Positions 20,299 to 27,653 of a stretch of 29,051 nt of DNA are shown one piece after another. The notes under the pieces were generated by a model. The model was not told where the DNA came from, searched no databases, and saw only the letters and a program-made list of their open reading frames with translations. The translations under genes and the position numbers were made by a program. Source of the DNA: a virus; the IMG/VR virus record IMGVR_UViG_3300018080_000470, positions 1 through 29,051 of that record, one strand, 5' to 3'. Numbering within the stretch: the stretch's first letter is position 1; every line of letters starts with the position of its first letter.

Positions 20299-20397
20299 CT
20301 AAACGATTAGCGACAAGAGCGCCGCGCCTAAAGCGACAACCACCCACGGCCCCAACCATACCCAGTTTTGATCAATCGCCCAGGACATCGTTACCAT
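20299..20397 (-). CDS. Small membrane protein, 32 aa
   Basis: Found by hand translation. ATG 20397 has AGGAGG about 7 nt upstream; an ATG at 20403 lies too close to that site. The peptide starts MVTMSWAIDQNWVWLGPW and ends with a hydrophobic VVVALGAALLSLIV helix. It overlaps the end of the zinc-finger gene at 20372, consistent with the compact cluster. Confidence 0.55.
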   Translation of the reverse strand: MVTMSWAIDQNWVWLGPWVVVALGAALLSLIV

Positions 20398-20929
20398 GCC
20401 CATCCCTCCTGAGCCCCTCAATAATGTACCAGATTGCTTGATTTTCCGGTGTACGCGACTGTCTCGATGCCGCCTCGTTCAGCATTTTTATAAGGTTACG
20501 AGGACATTGATGTAAAGTTAAAGCGTCTTTAATCTCGTCATTGTGATCCCGCCGATTCTTGCCTTGTTTAAGATCCTGAAGCCTTTCTTTTTGTTTTTCA
20601 TACCGGCATTTCTTACACACGCTGTCATATCCGCTCTTGTTTCCCGGCGATCTGTAAAAATCCTTTTGCAGACTTTTTTCCTTCCCGCATTTTTTACAAA
20701 CCTGTTTCCCCTCCACATCATTTTCCGTTACACGACCCTTTGCTGTCCCCGAGCTTCGGCCTTTAAACGTATCCCCCATCGGGTCATCCTCCTTCAATGC
20801 ATGCGGTTGATACTTCTTACACAATTCACACCGCATGCTTAACGCATTATCCATCGCCGCCGCCATGAGGCAATCGCTATACTTGATGCAATCAATTTTC
20901 CGTATGTCTTTTTTCGTTTTCACCCTCAT
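20372..20929 (-). CDS. Multi-Cys zinc-finger phage protein
   Basis: The 185-residue product has several Cys pairs: IDCIKYSDC near residue 14, MRCELCKKY near 33, VCKKCGKEKSLQKDFYRSP near 78 and VCKKCRYEKQKERL near 105. The last two form a zinc-ribbon/HNH-like knuckle of a type common in small phage DNA-binding proteins, with KSGYDSVCKKC resembling the HNH-associated CKxC motif, but no HNH catalytic HHxx...H is seen. A helical C-terminus follows (LIKMLNEAASRQSRTPENQAIWYIIEGLRR). Function unknown. Confidence 0.72.
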   Translation of the reverse strand: MRVKTKKDIRKIDCIKYSDCLMAAAMDNALSMRCELCKKYQPHALKEDDPMGDTFKGRSSGTAKGRVTENDVEGKQVCKKCGKEKSLQKDFYRSPGNKSGYDSVCKKCRYEKQKERLQDLKQGKNRRDHNDEIKDALTLHQCPRNLIKMLNEAASRQSRTPENQAIWYIIEGLRRDGHGNDVLGD

Positions 20930-20932
20930 CTC

Positions 20933-21154
20933 TTACCATACATGCCGCTGCAGATACGTCGTTGCCTCATCGAAAGCCTCCTCATATCCGAACCCGATCA
21001 CGTTATAAAGCGCATCCTGCACATCGCCCGGCAATTCCTTAAAGCACCTGTAGCAGAAAGAGTGCCCCCGCTTTTTCCGCCGCTCACACAAACATTGCTC
21101 GCTCTTTAGCTCCCTCAAATAAAACCCCCGGTCACTTTCAACTACTACCGCCAT
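20933..21154 (-). CDS. Small phage protein with Cys cluster, 73 aa
   Basis: The start is ATG 21154, preceded by GGAGG with a short A-rich spacer; the longer frame to 21187 runs through the octamer repeat. The product MAVVVESDRGFYLRELKSEQ continues with CLCERRKKRGHSFCYRCFKELPGDVQDALYNVIGFGYEEAFDEA. This C-x-C...C-x-x-C plus ALYNVIGxGYEEA pattern is common in small early phage proteins of unknown role. Confidence 0.75.
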   Translation of the reverse strand: MAVVVESDRGFYLRELKSEQCLCERRKKRGHSFCYRCFKELPGDVQDALYNVIGFGYEEAFDEATTYLQRHVW

Positions 21155-21281
21155 CTTTTCCTCCGCCTCTCCGATTCCCCGGTTCACCGCTTCTCCGGTT
21201 CACCACCACACGCTCCGCCAATTTCTCCCCGACCAACAATCCCGCCATCAAGGCCAGAAAAAACAAAATCACAGCTATCAT
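21138..21281 (-). CDS. Small membrane protein, 47 aa, with repeat-encoded tail
   Basis: Found by hand translation. ATG 21281 overlaps the GemA/gp16 stop as ATGA. The peptide starts MIAVILFFLALMAGLLVGEK, one membrane helix, followed by a Gly/Arg-rich tail that is translated from the octamer repeat at 21164-21203. It overlaps the start of the next gene by 17 bp. The helix and ATGA junction support expression; the tail is probably dispensable. Confidence 0.6.
   Translation of the reverse strand: MIAVILFFLALMAGLLVGEKLAERVVVNRRSGEPGNRRGGGKDGGSS
21164..21203. repeat. Degenerate octamer repeat, copy 3
   Basis: Five units in register: CGCCTCTC, CGATTCCC, CGGTTCAC, CGCTTCTC, CGGTTCAC. It lies within the coding sequence of the small membrane protein at 21138-21281. 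Confidence 0.75.
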
Positions 21282-21784
21282 GCCGTCCTCCGATAATAAT
21301 TCCCCAAACCCTTGGACTGTGCCTTCACCTTCACCACATTCACCAACCGAGAAAGTTGCCCGTCATTCAGCCACCTGGGATCGTTAACCTTGAAAAGCTT
21401 CCAGCAAAGCCCCCGCAACGTTTTCTCTCTGTACCCCATCTCGTTCCACATCGCATAAACCATGCGCACCTGGGGATCGTCCTCTTCCCGGTACTCATAC
21501 TCGATCTCCCGATCCCCCTTTTTCCAGTCCCGGACCTTGACGTGTACGGCGGGCACGAATAACCGCATCCCGCGCTTCTGAAAATGCGCAAGCAACTTAT
21601 GCCTCTCCGAAAGGGTAAGATCACTAAGCCCCGTCACGTCTCTCTCCGCAATCTCTCGACACAACGAAAGCCACACGTCCTTGTTCTCCCCGTAGGGCAG
21701 GCCGGACGCCGCAAAAGCCTTATGCAGCAAGGTGTTCTGTTTTTTATAAATATCAGTCGCTTTTTTTCTTTTAATCATGGCCAT
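21278..21784 (-). CDS. GemA/Mu gp16-like regulatory protein (DUF1018)
   Basis: The product (about 168 residues) carries the DUF1018 features: a basic N-terminus (MAMIKRKKATDIYKKQNTLLHKAFAASGL), SDLTLSERHKLLAHFQKRGMRLF in the middle, and PQVRMVYAMWNEMGYREKTLRGLCWKLFKVNDPRWLNDGQLSRLV at the end. Mu GemA/gp16 affects host gene expression and DNA gyrase activity. A TTG at 21805 could extend it by seven residues, but ATG 21784 is preferred. It ends with an ATGA overlap with a small membrane gene. Confidence 0.87.
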   Translation of the reverse strand: MAMIKRKKATDIYKKQNTLLHKAFAASGLPYGENKDVWLSLCREIAERDVTGLSDLTLSERHKLLAHFQKRGMRLFVPAVHVKVRDWKKGDREIEYEYREEDDPQVRMVYAMWNEMGYREKTLRGLCWKLFKVNDPRWLNDGQLSRLVNVVKVKAQSKGLGNYYRRTA

Positions 21785-21826
21785 CTGCGTTGAGCTGCGT
21801 CCCAAAAAATCTCAAATTAAATGCAA

Positions 21827-22279
21827 TTAATCCTCCAGCTCGTAACTGAAATTCTCTTTCGTCTTCCGCTTTGCCCCGATCACAAACAGCCGTTCCTCCG
21901 GCCACTTCGAAACGATATCCCGCTTCACGCTTTCAACCACTTTGATCGCTTCATTCCAACCCTGTGCCTTGATTTTCCCGAGTGCATTTTTGGGTATGGA
22001 GACCTTGTCTTCCGACCCATACAGTAATATCCCGTGATCGAGACTGATCTTGTCATCCCCATCGAAGACGATTCCCTTGTTCTTTCTCATAAGAGCGATT
22101 AATGCCTTTTCCCTGTCCGCGATTTCCGTTTTCAGCAGTCCGATACCTTCGTAATGCTTTTCAATCGCCGAGATTTCCTCGTTGTATAGAGCCTCATTAC
22201 GCACCAAATCGGCTTTCAACTCCGAAATCTCTTTTAACAATTCATCCGCACACTTATGCAGCGTCGTCTGATCCGGCAT
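21827..22279 (-). CDS. gam: Mu Gam-like host-nuclease inhibitor
   Basis: This 150-residue protein matches Mu Gam, a Ku-like DNA-end-binding protein that protects phage DNA from host exonucleases. Its N-terminal half is a long coiled coil (ADELLKEISELKADLVRNEALYNEEISAIEKHY), followed by KIsLDHGILLYGS-like beta residues and the conserved VSIPKNALGKIKAQGWNEAIKVVESVKRD and GAKRKTKENFSYEL blocks, typical of the family. It follows two winged-helix proteins and precedes GemA/gp16, as in many Mu-like phages. Confidence 0.9.
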   Translation of the reverse strand: MPDQTTLHKCADELLKEISELKADLVRNEALYNEEISAIEKHYEGIGLLKTEIADREKALIALMRKNKGIVFDGDDKISLDHGILLYGSEDKVSIPKNALGKIKAQGWNEAIKVVESVKRDIVSKWPEERLFVIGAKRKTKENFSYELED

Positions 22280-22673
22280 CCGCCCCCCCTTCCGTCAGAT
22301 TCAACCGCATCTGCCCCAACAGCTCGGGCAGCGCGATCTTCCTCAACCTGGCTTCCATAACCAGCGCGTTCAACGCCCGTCGCCGAAGCCGGTTGCAGTA
22401 GTCATTCAGCTCGGATCCGGCCCGCACGAGATAATACCCGCCTCCGGTCTGCGCGGATGTGGACCCGATCGGAATCCCCTGGTTACGCAATACCGTCACG
22501 AGCGTCCTGAGCTTCCTGGTGTGGTTGATCTTCTGGGCGACCTTCTCCCCGAAAACCCGTTCATAAAGCCTTTCCATGTCGACGGCATGTTCTTTCCCGA
22601 CATGCCTCGAAAGTATCATCAGCAACCTGGAAGTCGCCTCCTCCTTGCTCATCGCCTCTTTTTCCTGTGTCAT
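22254..22673 (-). CDS. Winged-helix early phage protein A
   Basis: The 139-residue product has INHTRKLRTLVTVLRNQGIPIGS followed by GGGYYLVRAGSELNDYCNRLRRRALNALVMEARLRKIALPELLGQM. This is the pattern of small early phage proteins in which a winged-helix domain (RKLRxLVxxLRxxGIPIxS, TGGGYYL wing) precedes a helical tail. It overlaps the gene before it by ATGA. A role in regulation or replication is possible but not shown. Confidence 0.72.
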   Translation of the reverse strand: MTQEKEAMSKEEATSRLLMILSRHVGKEHAVDMERLYERVFGEKVAQKINHTRKLRTLVTVLRNQGIPIGSTSAQTGGGYYLVRAGSELNDYCNRLRRRALNALVMEARLRKIALPELLGQMRLNLTEGGADAGSDDAA

Positions 22674-23116
22674 ATCGGTCCCCTCAGCCTTTTTAGGCGT
22701 TTACACTTTTCAGAATTTACCGGCGTCTCCGGCCCCGGATCATTGATCAACTGCCAGTGCCCGATTTTCACAGCCCGTAAATAACCTGTTTTTTTTAGGC
22801 AAAGCAGGTACTCCCGCACCGTATACCGGGCAGCGCCCGAAAGCCGCTCGATCTCGTCGGTACTGAACTGCCTGTGCGACCGCACCAGGTGCCAGATCAC
22901 ATCCAGCCTCGTCCTACGCACAGTCCGGCCCTTATACACATACAAACCGGGCTCCAGGCTGACGATCTCCCCGGTTTTCCTCAGCTCATGAATGACCCGC
23001 CTGACAGCCTTTGCATCCCTGCGATTATCAATCACAAGCCGATCAATCACATCATCCGCCCGGAACCTCTCCAGAGCTACAGCGGCCTCGCGCACTTTTT
23101 GAGTGAAACTGCTCAT
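22670..23116 (-). CDS. Winged-helix early phage protein B
   Basis: The 148 residues include two winged-helix-like modules: RADDVIDRLVIDNRRDAKAVRRVIHELRKTGEIVSLEPGLYVYKG, and RRTRLDVIWHLVRSHRQFSTDEIERLSGAARYTVREYLLCLKKTGYLRAVKIGHWQL. Each has a recognition-helix pattern and a wing ending in an aromatic residue. The C-terminal tail is basic. It probably binds DNA in the early phase; no named family is recognised. It ends with an ATGA overlap with protein A. Confidence 0.7.
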   Translation of the reverse strand: MSSFTQKVREAAVALERFRADDVIDRLVIDNRRDAKAVRRVIHELRKTGEIVSLEPGLYVYKGRTVRRTRLDVIWHLVRSHRQFSTDEIERLSGAARYTVREYLLCLKKTGYLRAVKIGHWQLINDPGPETPVNSEKCKRLKRLRGPI

Positions 23117-23134
23117 TAACTCTTTTGTTACCCC

Positions 23135-23359
23135 TCAATTTTTGCTAAACATCTCATCCGGAACATTGAATATCCCTTGCCTGCCTTTAAACGGTATAGG
23201 GGTAATCAATGGTTGGATGTCTTCTAAAAAGAGTAAATACTTGTCTCTGATGTCACAAAGCGCCGCCCTTTCCCATTCCGCACGTTCGATAAATTCAACA
23301 TTCGGGCACCAAAGCCCTTTAATTACCTTGGCCGTGCACAATACTTCGCCTCTATGCAT
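23135..23359 (-). CDS. Small early protein, 74 aa, unknown function
   Basis: The product begins MHRGEVLCTAKVIKGLWCPN and includes FIERAEWERAALCDIRDKYLLFLEDIQPLI, a mixed alpha/beta small domain. No clear ribosome site precedes ATG 23359, but an AT-rich stretch (23360-23400) upstream could contain a promoter. The gap between it and MuB holds an octamer repeat. No family recognised. Confidence 0.5.
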   Translation of the reverse strand: MHRGEVLCTAKVIKGLWCPNVEFIERAEWERAALCDIRDKYLLFLEDIQPLITPIPFKGRQGIFNVPDEMFSKN

Positions 23360-23432
23360 ATGAGCATGATATAAAATGTTTTTAAAAGATAATTGACCTT
23401 TGTCAGCGACGCCATATTCCTTTCATCCTCTT

Positions 23433-23464
23433 CGGTTCACCGGTTCTCCCCTTCCCCGTTTCCC
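23433..23464. repeat. Degenerate octamer repeat, copy 4
   Basis: Four units in register: CGGTTCAC, CGGTTCTC, CCCTTCCC, CGTTTCCC, in the gap between the MuB stop (23469) and the next gene (23359). Confidence 0.7.
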
Positions 23465-23468
23465 CGGC

Positions 23469-24167
23469 TTAATTCCCCCTCAATCCCCGCTTAATAGCCA
23501 GCTTCACCATCTCATCCGTGATCTTTGTCGAATTGTTCGCCTTCGCAAGCTCCTCCAGCGTCCGAATATCCCTCTTCACAAGCCGGAAATCCCCGTCCGA
23601 CGCCTCTCTAAACATATCCGCCTGGTTCGCGGTAAGTGCCAGGTCCGCCGCCTGCTTTGCAAAAAACAGAATATCCTGCGACTGGATCGGCAAAAACTCG
23701 ATGGCCCGCAGCGTGCGGCTCCAGATCCGCCTGCGCCGCTGCATTTTGTGAATCACCAGTTTTTCCCCGACCAGGGCGAAGGGGACAAACGTAATATCCG
23801 CCAGATCCCTGGCCCACTCTAATAATGATTCGCTTAGTTTATCCGCCTCATCGATGACAATCGGCCTGGGGTCCCGGTAAAGCGACATCTTGATCGCCTC
23901 GAACGCGGGTTTCTTCCGCTTCGGCAGCGGATCAACCTTCAGTTCGAAACAGATATCCTGGAGCATCCACAGCTCCGACCAGCCCTCGAGCGCTCTCACA
24001 TAAGTCCAACCCTCCTGGGCCGAAAAAAACCTGGCCGCAGACGTTTTCCCGCGCCCGGCCTGCCCCCAGAAGGCCAGCAGCACAGGCTCCCCGGTAACCT
24101 TCTCCGATTCCTTCATCGCTGATATAAAATTCCGCACATTCTGCGTATGCACGAACACGTTCTTCAT
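23469..24167 (-). CDS. MuB-like ATPase (transposition target selector)
   Basis: This 232-residue AAA+ ATPase partners MuA by binding target DNA and blocking self-insertion. The Walker A WGQAGRGKTSAARFF is near residues 34-48, the Walker B PIVIDEADKLSE near residue 101, and FVPFALVGEKLVIHKMQRRRRIWSR carries sensor and arginine residues typical of the MuB/TniB/IstB group. It is shorter than Mu MuB (312 residues), lacking the N-terminal HTH extension, which is common in MuB homologues of other transposable phages. The ATG overlaps the MuA stop by 4 bp (ATGA). Confidence 0.93.
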   Translation of the reverse strand: MKNVFVHTQNVRNFISAMKESEKVTGEPVLLAFWGQAGRGKTSAARFFSAQEGWTYVRALEGWSELWMLQDICFELKVDPLPKRKKPAFEAIKMSLYRDPRPIVIDEADKLSESLLEWARDLADITFVPFALVGEKLVIHKMQRRRRIWSRTLRAIEFLPIQSQDILFFAKQAADLALTANQADMFREASDGDFRLVKRDIRTLEELAKANNSTKITDEMVKLAIKRGLRGN

Positions 24168-26296
24168 TCAATCACCTCCTCATTCCCCGCGAGGTGTAAC
24201 TCTCGCAGAAAATCAAACCGATCCTTTAACGTCTTAAAAAGATCCGTTTTCTCAAAATACCGCATGAACTGCATGTCATCCAGCGAGAGCTGCTCGCCCC
24301 CGCATTCCCTCTCGAGCAGCGCCTCATACCGGTCCGGCTCCGACATATAAATAGGATCAGGCGTCATCGGTTTCAGCTCGAGCACCTTCATCCTGGAGGC
24401 CTCCGCCTCTATCCGCTCCGCCTCTCCCCTGGGCAGCTCTTTCCGCTTTGCTTCGTAGGGAACGGCTTCTCTGCCGTTCCGAAACGCGCGCTGCGGTATC
24501 TCCACAAGATCCGGGGCCCACCGGACATACTCCCGCGCAACTTTCTCCGTGGCCCTCTTCATGTCTCGTTTCTGTCTGATTCCTTGCTTGACCGCCTCCA
24601 GGTCTTCAGCCTTTCCCGTCAATTTTGCAACCGGATGCACCGGCGCAACCGCACCTGCCTCGCATATCAGCCGCGCCCCGGTCACGTCATAAACGAGTAC
24701 CCTGCTCAAGTCCTCGAAATCATAACGGATCATCACCCGGTCCCGGTATCCGTAAAGCGCCTCGTCGTAATAGTTCCGGCCCATGAATGTAACGCCGTTC
24801 CGGTGTACGCGCTTGATCTCCATGCTCATCATGAGATAACGGAGCGCGATCTCATCGACACCTGGCCCTTTGCCCGATGCCAATATTTCCCCTGGACACA
24901 ACCCCTTGAGCCCCTGGTGCGGCCGTTGAGCGTATTCCATCAGCCAGCCCGCTATGATCTGGTTTGCTTCCTCGATCGTCGGGACCCAACCGCCGTATTT
25001 CTTTTCATGTATTTTTTTGTGGAGCTTCTCGTTGCGAAGCATGTGGGCGGGTTTTTCCTGGATTGACGACCCGGTATAGGTAGGCATCAATCTCTCGATC
25101 TCGCCGAACGTCCCGAAAAAGCGTTCCACTGGTTTCGATTGCGCATTGTACGGCCAGGCGAATATCGTCTCGATGCCGAGGCGGGCGAACATCCCGTAAA
25201 ACCCGGCCTCCTCGAAATCGATATCCTGGCTCGTGAAAACCTTGGCCTTGAATGCCTTGCCGTTGTCCAGATAAGCGACATTCGGCATCTTCCCGAGCGT
25301 CAGGATGGACCGTCGAAGCCCGGCAGCCACGCACTGGATGTTCTCCGTGGGCATGATCTCCCATCCCGCAGGCATGCAGGATGCCCAGTCATACCACATG
25401 ACCATGTTCATCCGGCACGGTTTCCCGGTGAAGGGATGGAGGATTAGAAAATTGAGCACATGCCCGTCCGCGACCAGAACCTCGCCGACATCCAGGAGCC
25501 CCGCGTCCCTCTCTAAATAAGGAAGGCACTTATCGTTCAAAGCTTTTTCACCTTCCCGACAGAAAACCCATTTGTCTTCATTGGTCTTTCGCCAGTCCGT
25601 AAGCGCCCGCCTCAACGTCGCCTCATGGGAGGGTGATGGGATGTCCCGCTTTTTTAACGCCATCTTGGCAAGCCGGGTCACCTCGGAGATCCGCAGCTTG
25701 TTCGGATGAAGGGCGAACGACAGCAACACGTTAAACTCATCGTCCGTGACCTTCCGCTGCCCCCTGTGTTGGCCCCAGTTCGGTGAAAGGACCGTATAAT
25801 CGTAATTGGCATCCCGGAATTTCTTGCACTGCCTCTCCACGGTCTTGACCGAGGTTTTCCCCAGGATCTTGAATATCCTCGGGAACAACTGCCCGGTGTT
25901 GTATCCTTTAATAAACAGCTTCGCGGCCGAGACTTTGGACGTTTTTCGCGATTTGGCACGTTCCTTCTCCGCCACATAGGCCCTGATCAGGTCCGCCCAG
26001 GCCAGCGCACTTTCATTCTGCCAGTCCGACAGCTCCGGCGACCCCACCGGCACGGTCCTTGCAATTCCTTTATATAAGGGCATGTTTACCCCATTTTCTG
26101 TCATAGCCCGGCACGATCCAACAGCGATCGCCATCCTTACATCCTCCGGCAACCCTTCGATTCTAAATTTCCTGGTTAGATTATTCCCGTTCTCGCAAGG
26201 CCAATTCTCTTTTTTTGCACGTTTATCCACGGCCTGCTTCGTGACGTCCAAAATCCCGGCGATCTCCTTTATCGTATACCTTCCAGCTCCGTTCAT
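24164..26296 (-). CDS. MuA-like DDE transposase
   Basis: I place the start at ATG 26296, giving 710 residues; the longer frame to 26473 is translated from DNA of the upstream gene. An N-terminal HTH (RYTIKEIAGILDVTKQAVDKRAKKENW) is followed by helical DNA-binding regions, the Mu transposase core with GEVLVADGHVLNF, MPNVAYLDNGKAF and PYNAQSKPVERFFGTF, and a C-terminal beta-barrel and MuB-contact region. The candidate catalytic triad is D277, D344 and E391, close to Mu's D269, D336 and E392. The enzyme cuts and joins phage ends during replicative transposition. It overlaps the accessory gene before it and MuB after it by ATGA junctions. Confidence 0.96.
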   Translation of the reverse strand: MNGAGRYTIKEIAGILDVTKQAVDKRAKKENWPCENGNNLTRKFRIEGLPEDVRMAIAVGSCRAMTENGVNMPLYKGIARTVPVGSPELSDWQNESALAWADLIRAYVAEKERAKSRKTSKVSAAKLFIKGYNTGQLFPRIFKILGKTSVKTVERQCKKFRDANYDYTVLSPNWGQHRGQRKVTDDEFNVLLSFALHPNKLRISEVTRLAKMALKKRDIPSPSHEATLRRALTDWRKTNEDKWVFCREGEKALNDKCLPYLERDAGLLDVGEVLVADGHVLNFLILHPFTGKPCRMNMVMWYDWASCMPAGWEIMPTENIQCVAAGLRRSILTLGKMPNVAYLDNGKAFKAKVFTSQDIDFEEAGFYGMFARLGIETIFAWPYNAQSKPVERFFGTFGEIERLMPTYTGSSIQEKPAHMLRNEKLHKKIHEKKYGGWVPTIEEANQIIAGWLMEYAQRPHQGLKGLCPGEILASGKGPGVDEIALRYLMMSMEIKRVHRNGVTFMGRNYYDEALYGYRDRVMIRYDFEDLSRVLVYDVTGARLICEAGAVAPVHPVAKLTGKAEDLEAVKQGIRQKRDMKRATEKVAREYVRWAPDLVEIPQRAFRNGREAVPYEAKRKELPRGEAERIEAEASRMKVLELKPMTPDPIYMSEPDRYEALLERECGGEQLSLDDMQFMRYFEKTDLFKTLKDRFDFLRELHLAGNEEVIE

Positions 26297-26781
26297 CTCC
26301 GCTCGATCTCCTTCAGGAACATCATCCGCTTTTTCACCTTCGCTTGCCGGCTCTTGATCTCCTCCTTGAGCTTCTGGATTTCCGCCCGCAGCGCCTCCGG
26401 TCCTGGCAAAAGAAACAATCCCGCGACCTCCCCCATGATCTGGAGAGGAGTATCGCACCCGGTAACTAAACAAAACGCTGGGAGATACCCGGACGGAATA
26501 TGACGCCCGGGCCTGCTTCCTGTATCGCCGGATTCCCGTGTCCAGGAGTCGATCATGGCCTTGGTAACGGTCTCTCCTAATAGGTGACTCATCTCACCGG
26601 CAATCTGGTGTCTGGATAACGGGCATGCCTTTATTGCATTCCTCAATGAAATCCTCAGGTGGTCATTTATGTTGCATTTTCCTTCAGTGGTTGGCTCTGG
26701 CTCGGCGAGATCCTTGAGCATGTCAAAGATGGTAACCTGGCGTTTATCGTCAATTTTTAGTCTTGACTTAGACATTGACAT
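26293..26781 (-). CDS. Transposase-accessory DNA-binding-like protein
   Basis: The 162 residues include ISLRNAIKACPLSRHQIAGEMSHLLGETVTKAMIDSWTRES, a pattern seen in proteins that directly precede MuA in many Mu-like phages, followed by IPSGYLPAFCLVTGCDTPLQIMGEVAGLFLLPGPEALRAEIQKLKEEI, with a C-terminal coiled coil. I recall this as an uncharacterised protein linked to phage transposition modules. It overlaps MuA by ATGA, indicating coupled synthesis. Role not established. Confidence 0.75.
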   Translation of the reverse strand: MSMSKSRLKIDDKRQVTIFDMLKDLAEPEPTTEGKCNINDHLRISLRNAIKACPLSRHQIAGEMSHLLGETVTKAMIDSWTRESGDTGSRPGRHIPSGYLPAFCLVTGCDTPLQIMGEVAGLFLLPGPEALRAEIQKLKEEIKSRQAKVKKRMMFLKEIERR

Positions 26782-26798
26782 GGTACCTTTTTATATAT

Positions 26799-26816
26799 AA
26801 GGTTACGAATAACCTT
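26799..26816. promoter_or_regulatory. Palindrome between the Ner-like gene and the accessory gene (operator or mRNA hairpin)
   Basis: AAGGTTA-CGAA-TAACCTT is a perfect 7-bp inverted repeat directly after the Ner-like gene's stop. AAGGTTA recurs at 27462-27468 near the early promoter, so it may be an operator of the Ner-like protein. No T run follows, so it is not a typical terminator. Confidence 0.45.
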
Positions 26817-27039
26817 AGGCGGCATTGCGGCGTCGTTTTTTGCTGAAATAGTAGCCGGGGAAAACCTCGCGATGATCTTTACCGATCTTTTTGGATATCG
26901 CCTTCATGACGCGATCCGAGATTCTGTGCTGGTTTATTATTTCGGAAACATGAAACATCGATACCCCGAGTTCCTCTGCGATCGCTTTCTGGGTGATCCC
27001 CCGTTTCTTGAGTTCAGCCTGTATATCAGCCGGATGCAT
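26815..27039 (-). CDS. Ner-like HTH regulator
   Basis: This 74-residue protein begins MHPADIQAELKKRGITQKAIAEELGVSMFHVSEIINQHRISDRVMKAISKKIG. The MHPxDIxAxLxxxGxT start and size fit Mu Ner/Nlp-type regulators; the helix-turn-helix is clear. Ner represses early and repressor transcription in Mu. It is the first clearly conserved gene downstream of the early promoter at 27478-27507. The basic C-terminal tail (YFSKKRRRNAA) is unremarkable. Confidence 0.82.
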   Translation of the reverse strand: MHPADIQAELKKRGITQKAIAEELGVSMFHVSEIINQHRISDRVMKAISKKIGKDHREVFPGYYFSKKRRRNAA

Positions 27040-27040
27040 A

Positions 27041-27439
27041 TTAATTCCCTTTTCTTCTAAGGAGGGCAGCTGTCAATGGGGCGACAAGAGTTTGAAGTAT
27101 TGCTGGAAAACGTTTTAGCGGCCGTAAAAGAGCTGTTAATCGAACCCTTAGTACCAGCCATACACGCAGTCTCAGTAATGGCCTGTCCTGATCAGGAATC
27201 AAAGCGTAAGCTTGCGTCGGATCTGAGGATGCATGCGTTGAATTGCCCGAAGGACGCTTTTGGGAGGCACTACCTGGAATGGATTGCTGAGATGCTCGAT
27301 TCTCCCGATCCAACTGAGCCTTACGATATTCATAAACGGCTCCGTACCTCTTTACGGCTGATTTCAGCGAAGGAAGATAAGGAGCCATAGCTTTTTTCAG
27401 ATCCTGGTATGTTTTGTAATTTTCTATTAGCCCTGACAT
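27041..27439 (-). CDS. Doubtful leader gene in the early transcript
   Basis: The first 45-50 residues (MSGLIENYKTYQDLKKAMAP, then LKSAVKRYGAVYEYRKAQLDREN) look protein-like, and AGGA lies about 8 nt before ATG 27439. The rest, Leu/Arg-rich with RLRVWLVLRVRL, looks like an antisense reading of the plus-strand ORF 27076-27390. It is directly downstream of the early promoter and would be transcribed first. It may be real, partly real (a short peptide) or an artefact. Confidence 0.35.
   Translation of the reverse strand: MSGLIENYKTYQDLKKAMAPYLPSLKSAVKRYGAVYEYRKAQLDRENRASQQSIPGSASQKRPSGNSTHASSDPTQAYALIPDQDRPLLRLRVWLVLRVRLTALLRPLKRFPAILQTLVAPLTAALLRRKGN
27076..27390 (+). CDS. Plus-strand small protein between repressor and Ner-like genes
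   Basis: The 104-residue product MGRQEFEVLLENVLAAVKEL continues with HALNCPKDAFGRHYLEWIAEMLDSPDPTEPYDIHKRL and has a normal, acidic and amphipathic composition. AAGGAGG lies about 10 nt before the ATG. It overlaps 27041-27439 on the opposite strand, so at most one of the two is likely to be fully functional. Being divergent from the Ner-like gene, it could be a regulatory or immunity gene. No family is recognised. Confidence 0.5.
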   Translation: MGRQEFEVLLENVLAAVKELLIEPLVPAIHAVSVMACPDQESKRKLASDLRMHALNCPKDAFGRHYLEWIAEMLDSPDPTEPYDIHKRLRTSLRLISAKEDKEP

Positions 27440-27477
27440 CGTCTTTTCCTAATTTGTCGTTAAGGTTATGATTATCG

Positions 27478-27507
27478 GTTATATCACGATTTTTTTGAGC
27501 GTGTCAA
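27478..27507 (-). promoter_or_regulatory. Early promoter (Pe-like), sigma70 type
   Basis: On the minus strand TTGACA (27502-27507) and TATAAC (27478-27483) are separated by 18 bp, matching a strong sigma70 promoter that fires into the early operon. Two GGTTAT repeats (27464-27469 and 27478-27483) overlap and follow the -10 region, suggesting an operator. Confidence 0.8.
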
Positions 27508-27517
27508 TTAAAAAACC

Positions 27518-27528
27518 GGTTGTCACTT
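27518..27528. promoter_or_regulatory. Repressor operator half-site O1
   Basis: GGTTGTCACTT lies 10 bp upstream of the early -35 box and closely matches the operator half-sites at 27610-27653. Confidence 0.55.
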
Positions 27529-27609
27529 AAAAATTTTAATTATTTAATTAAAAAATTGATAACTGCCTGTTTTGTTTATGCTTTATGTAGTATTATTGCT
27601 TGTTTTACT

Positions 27610-27653
27610 GGTTGGCACTTTGGTTGTCACCTGAAAGGCATCAAGTGCCAACC
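27610..27653. promoter_or_regulatory. Repressor operator cluster O2
   Basis: GGTTGGCACTT (27610-27620) and AAGTGCCAACC (27643-27653) form a perfect 11-bp inverted repeat, with a third copy GGTTGTCACCT (27622-27632) between them. The cluster lies just upstream of the repressor gene, so it probably mediates autoregulation together with O1. Confidence 0.7.
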
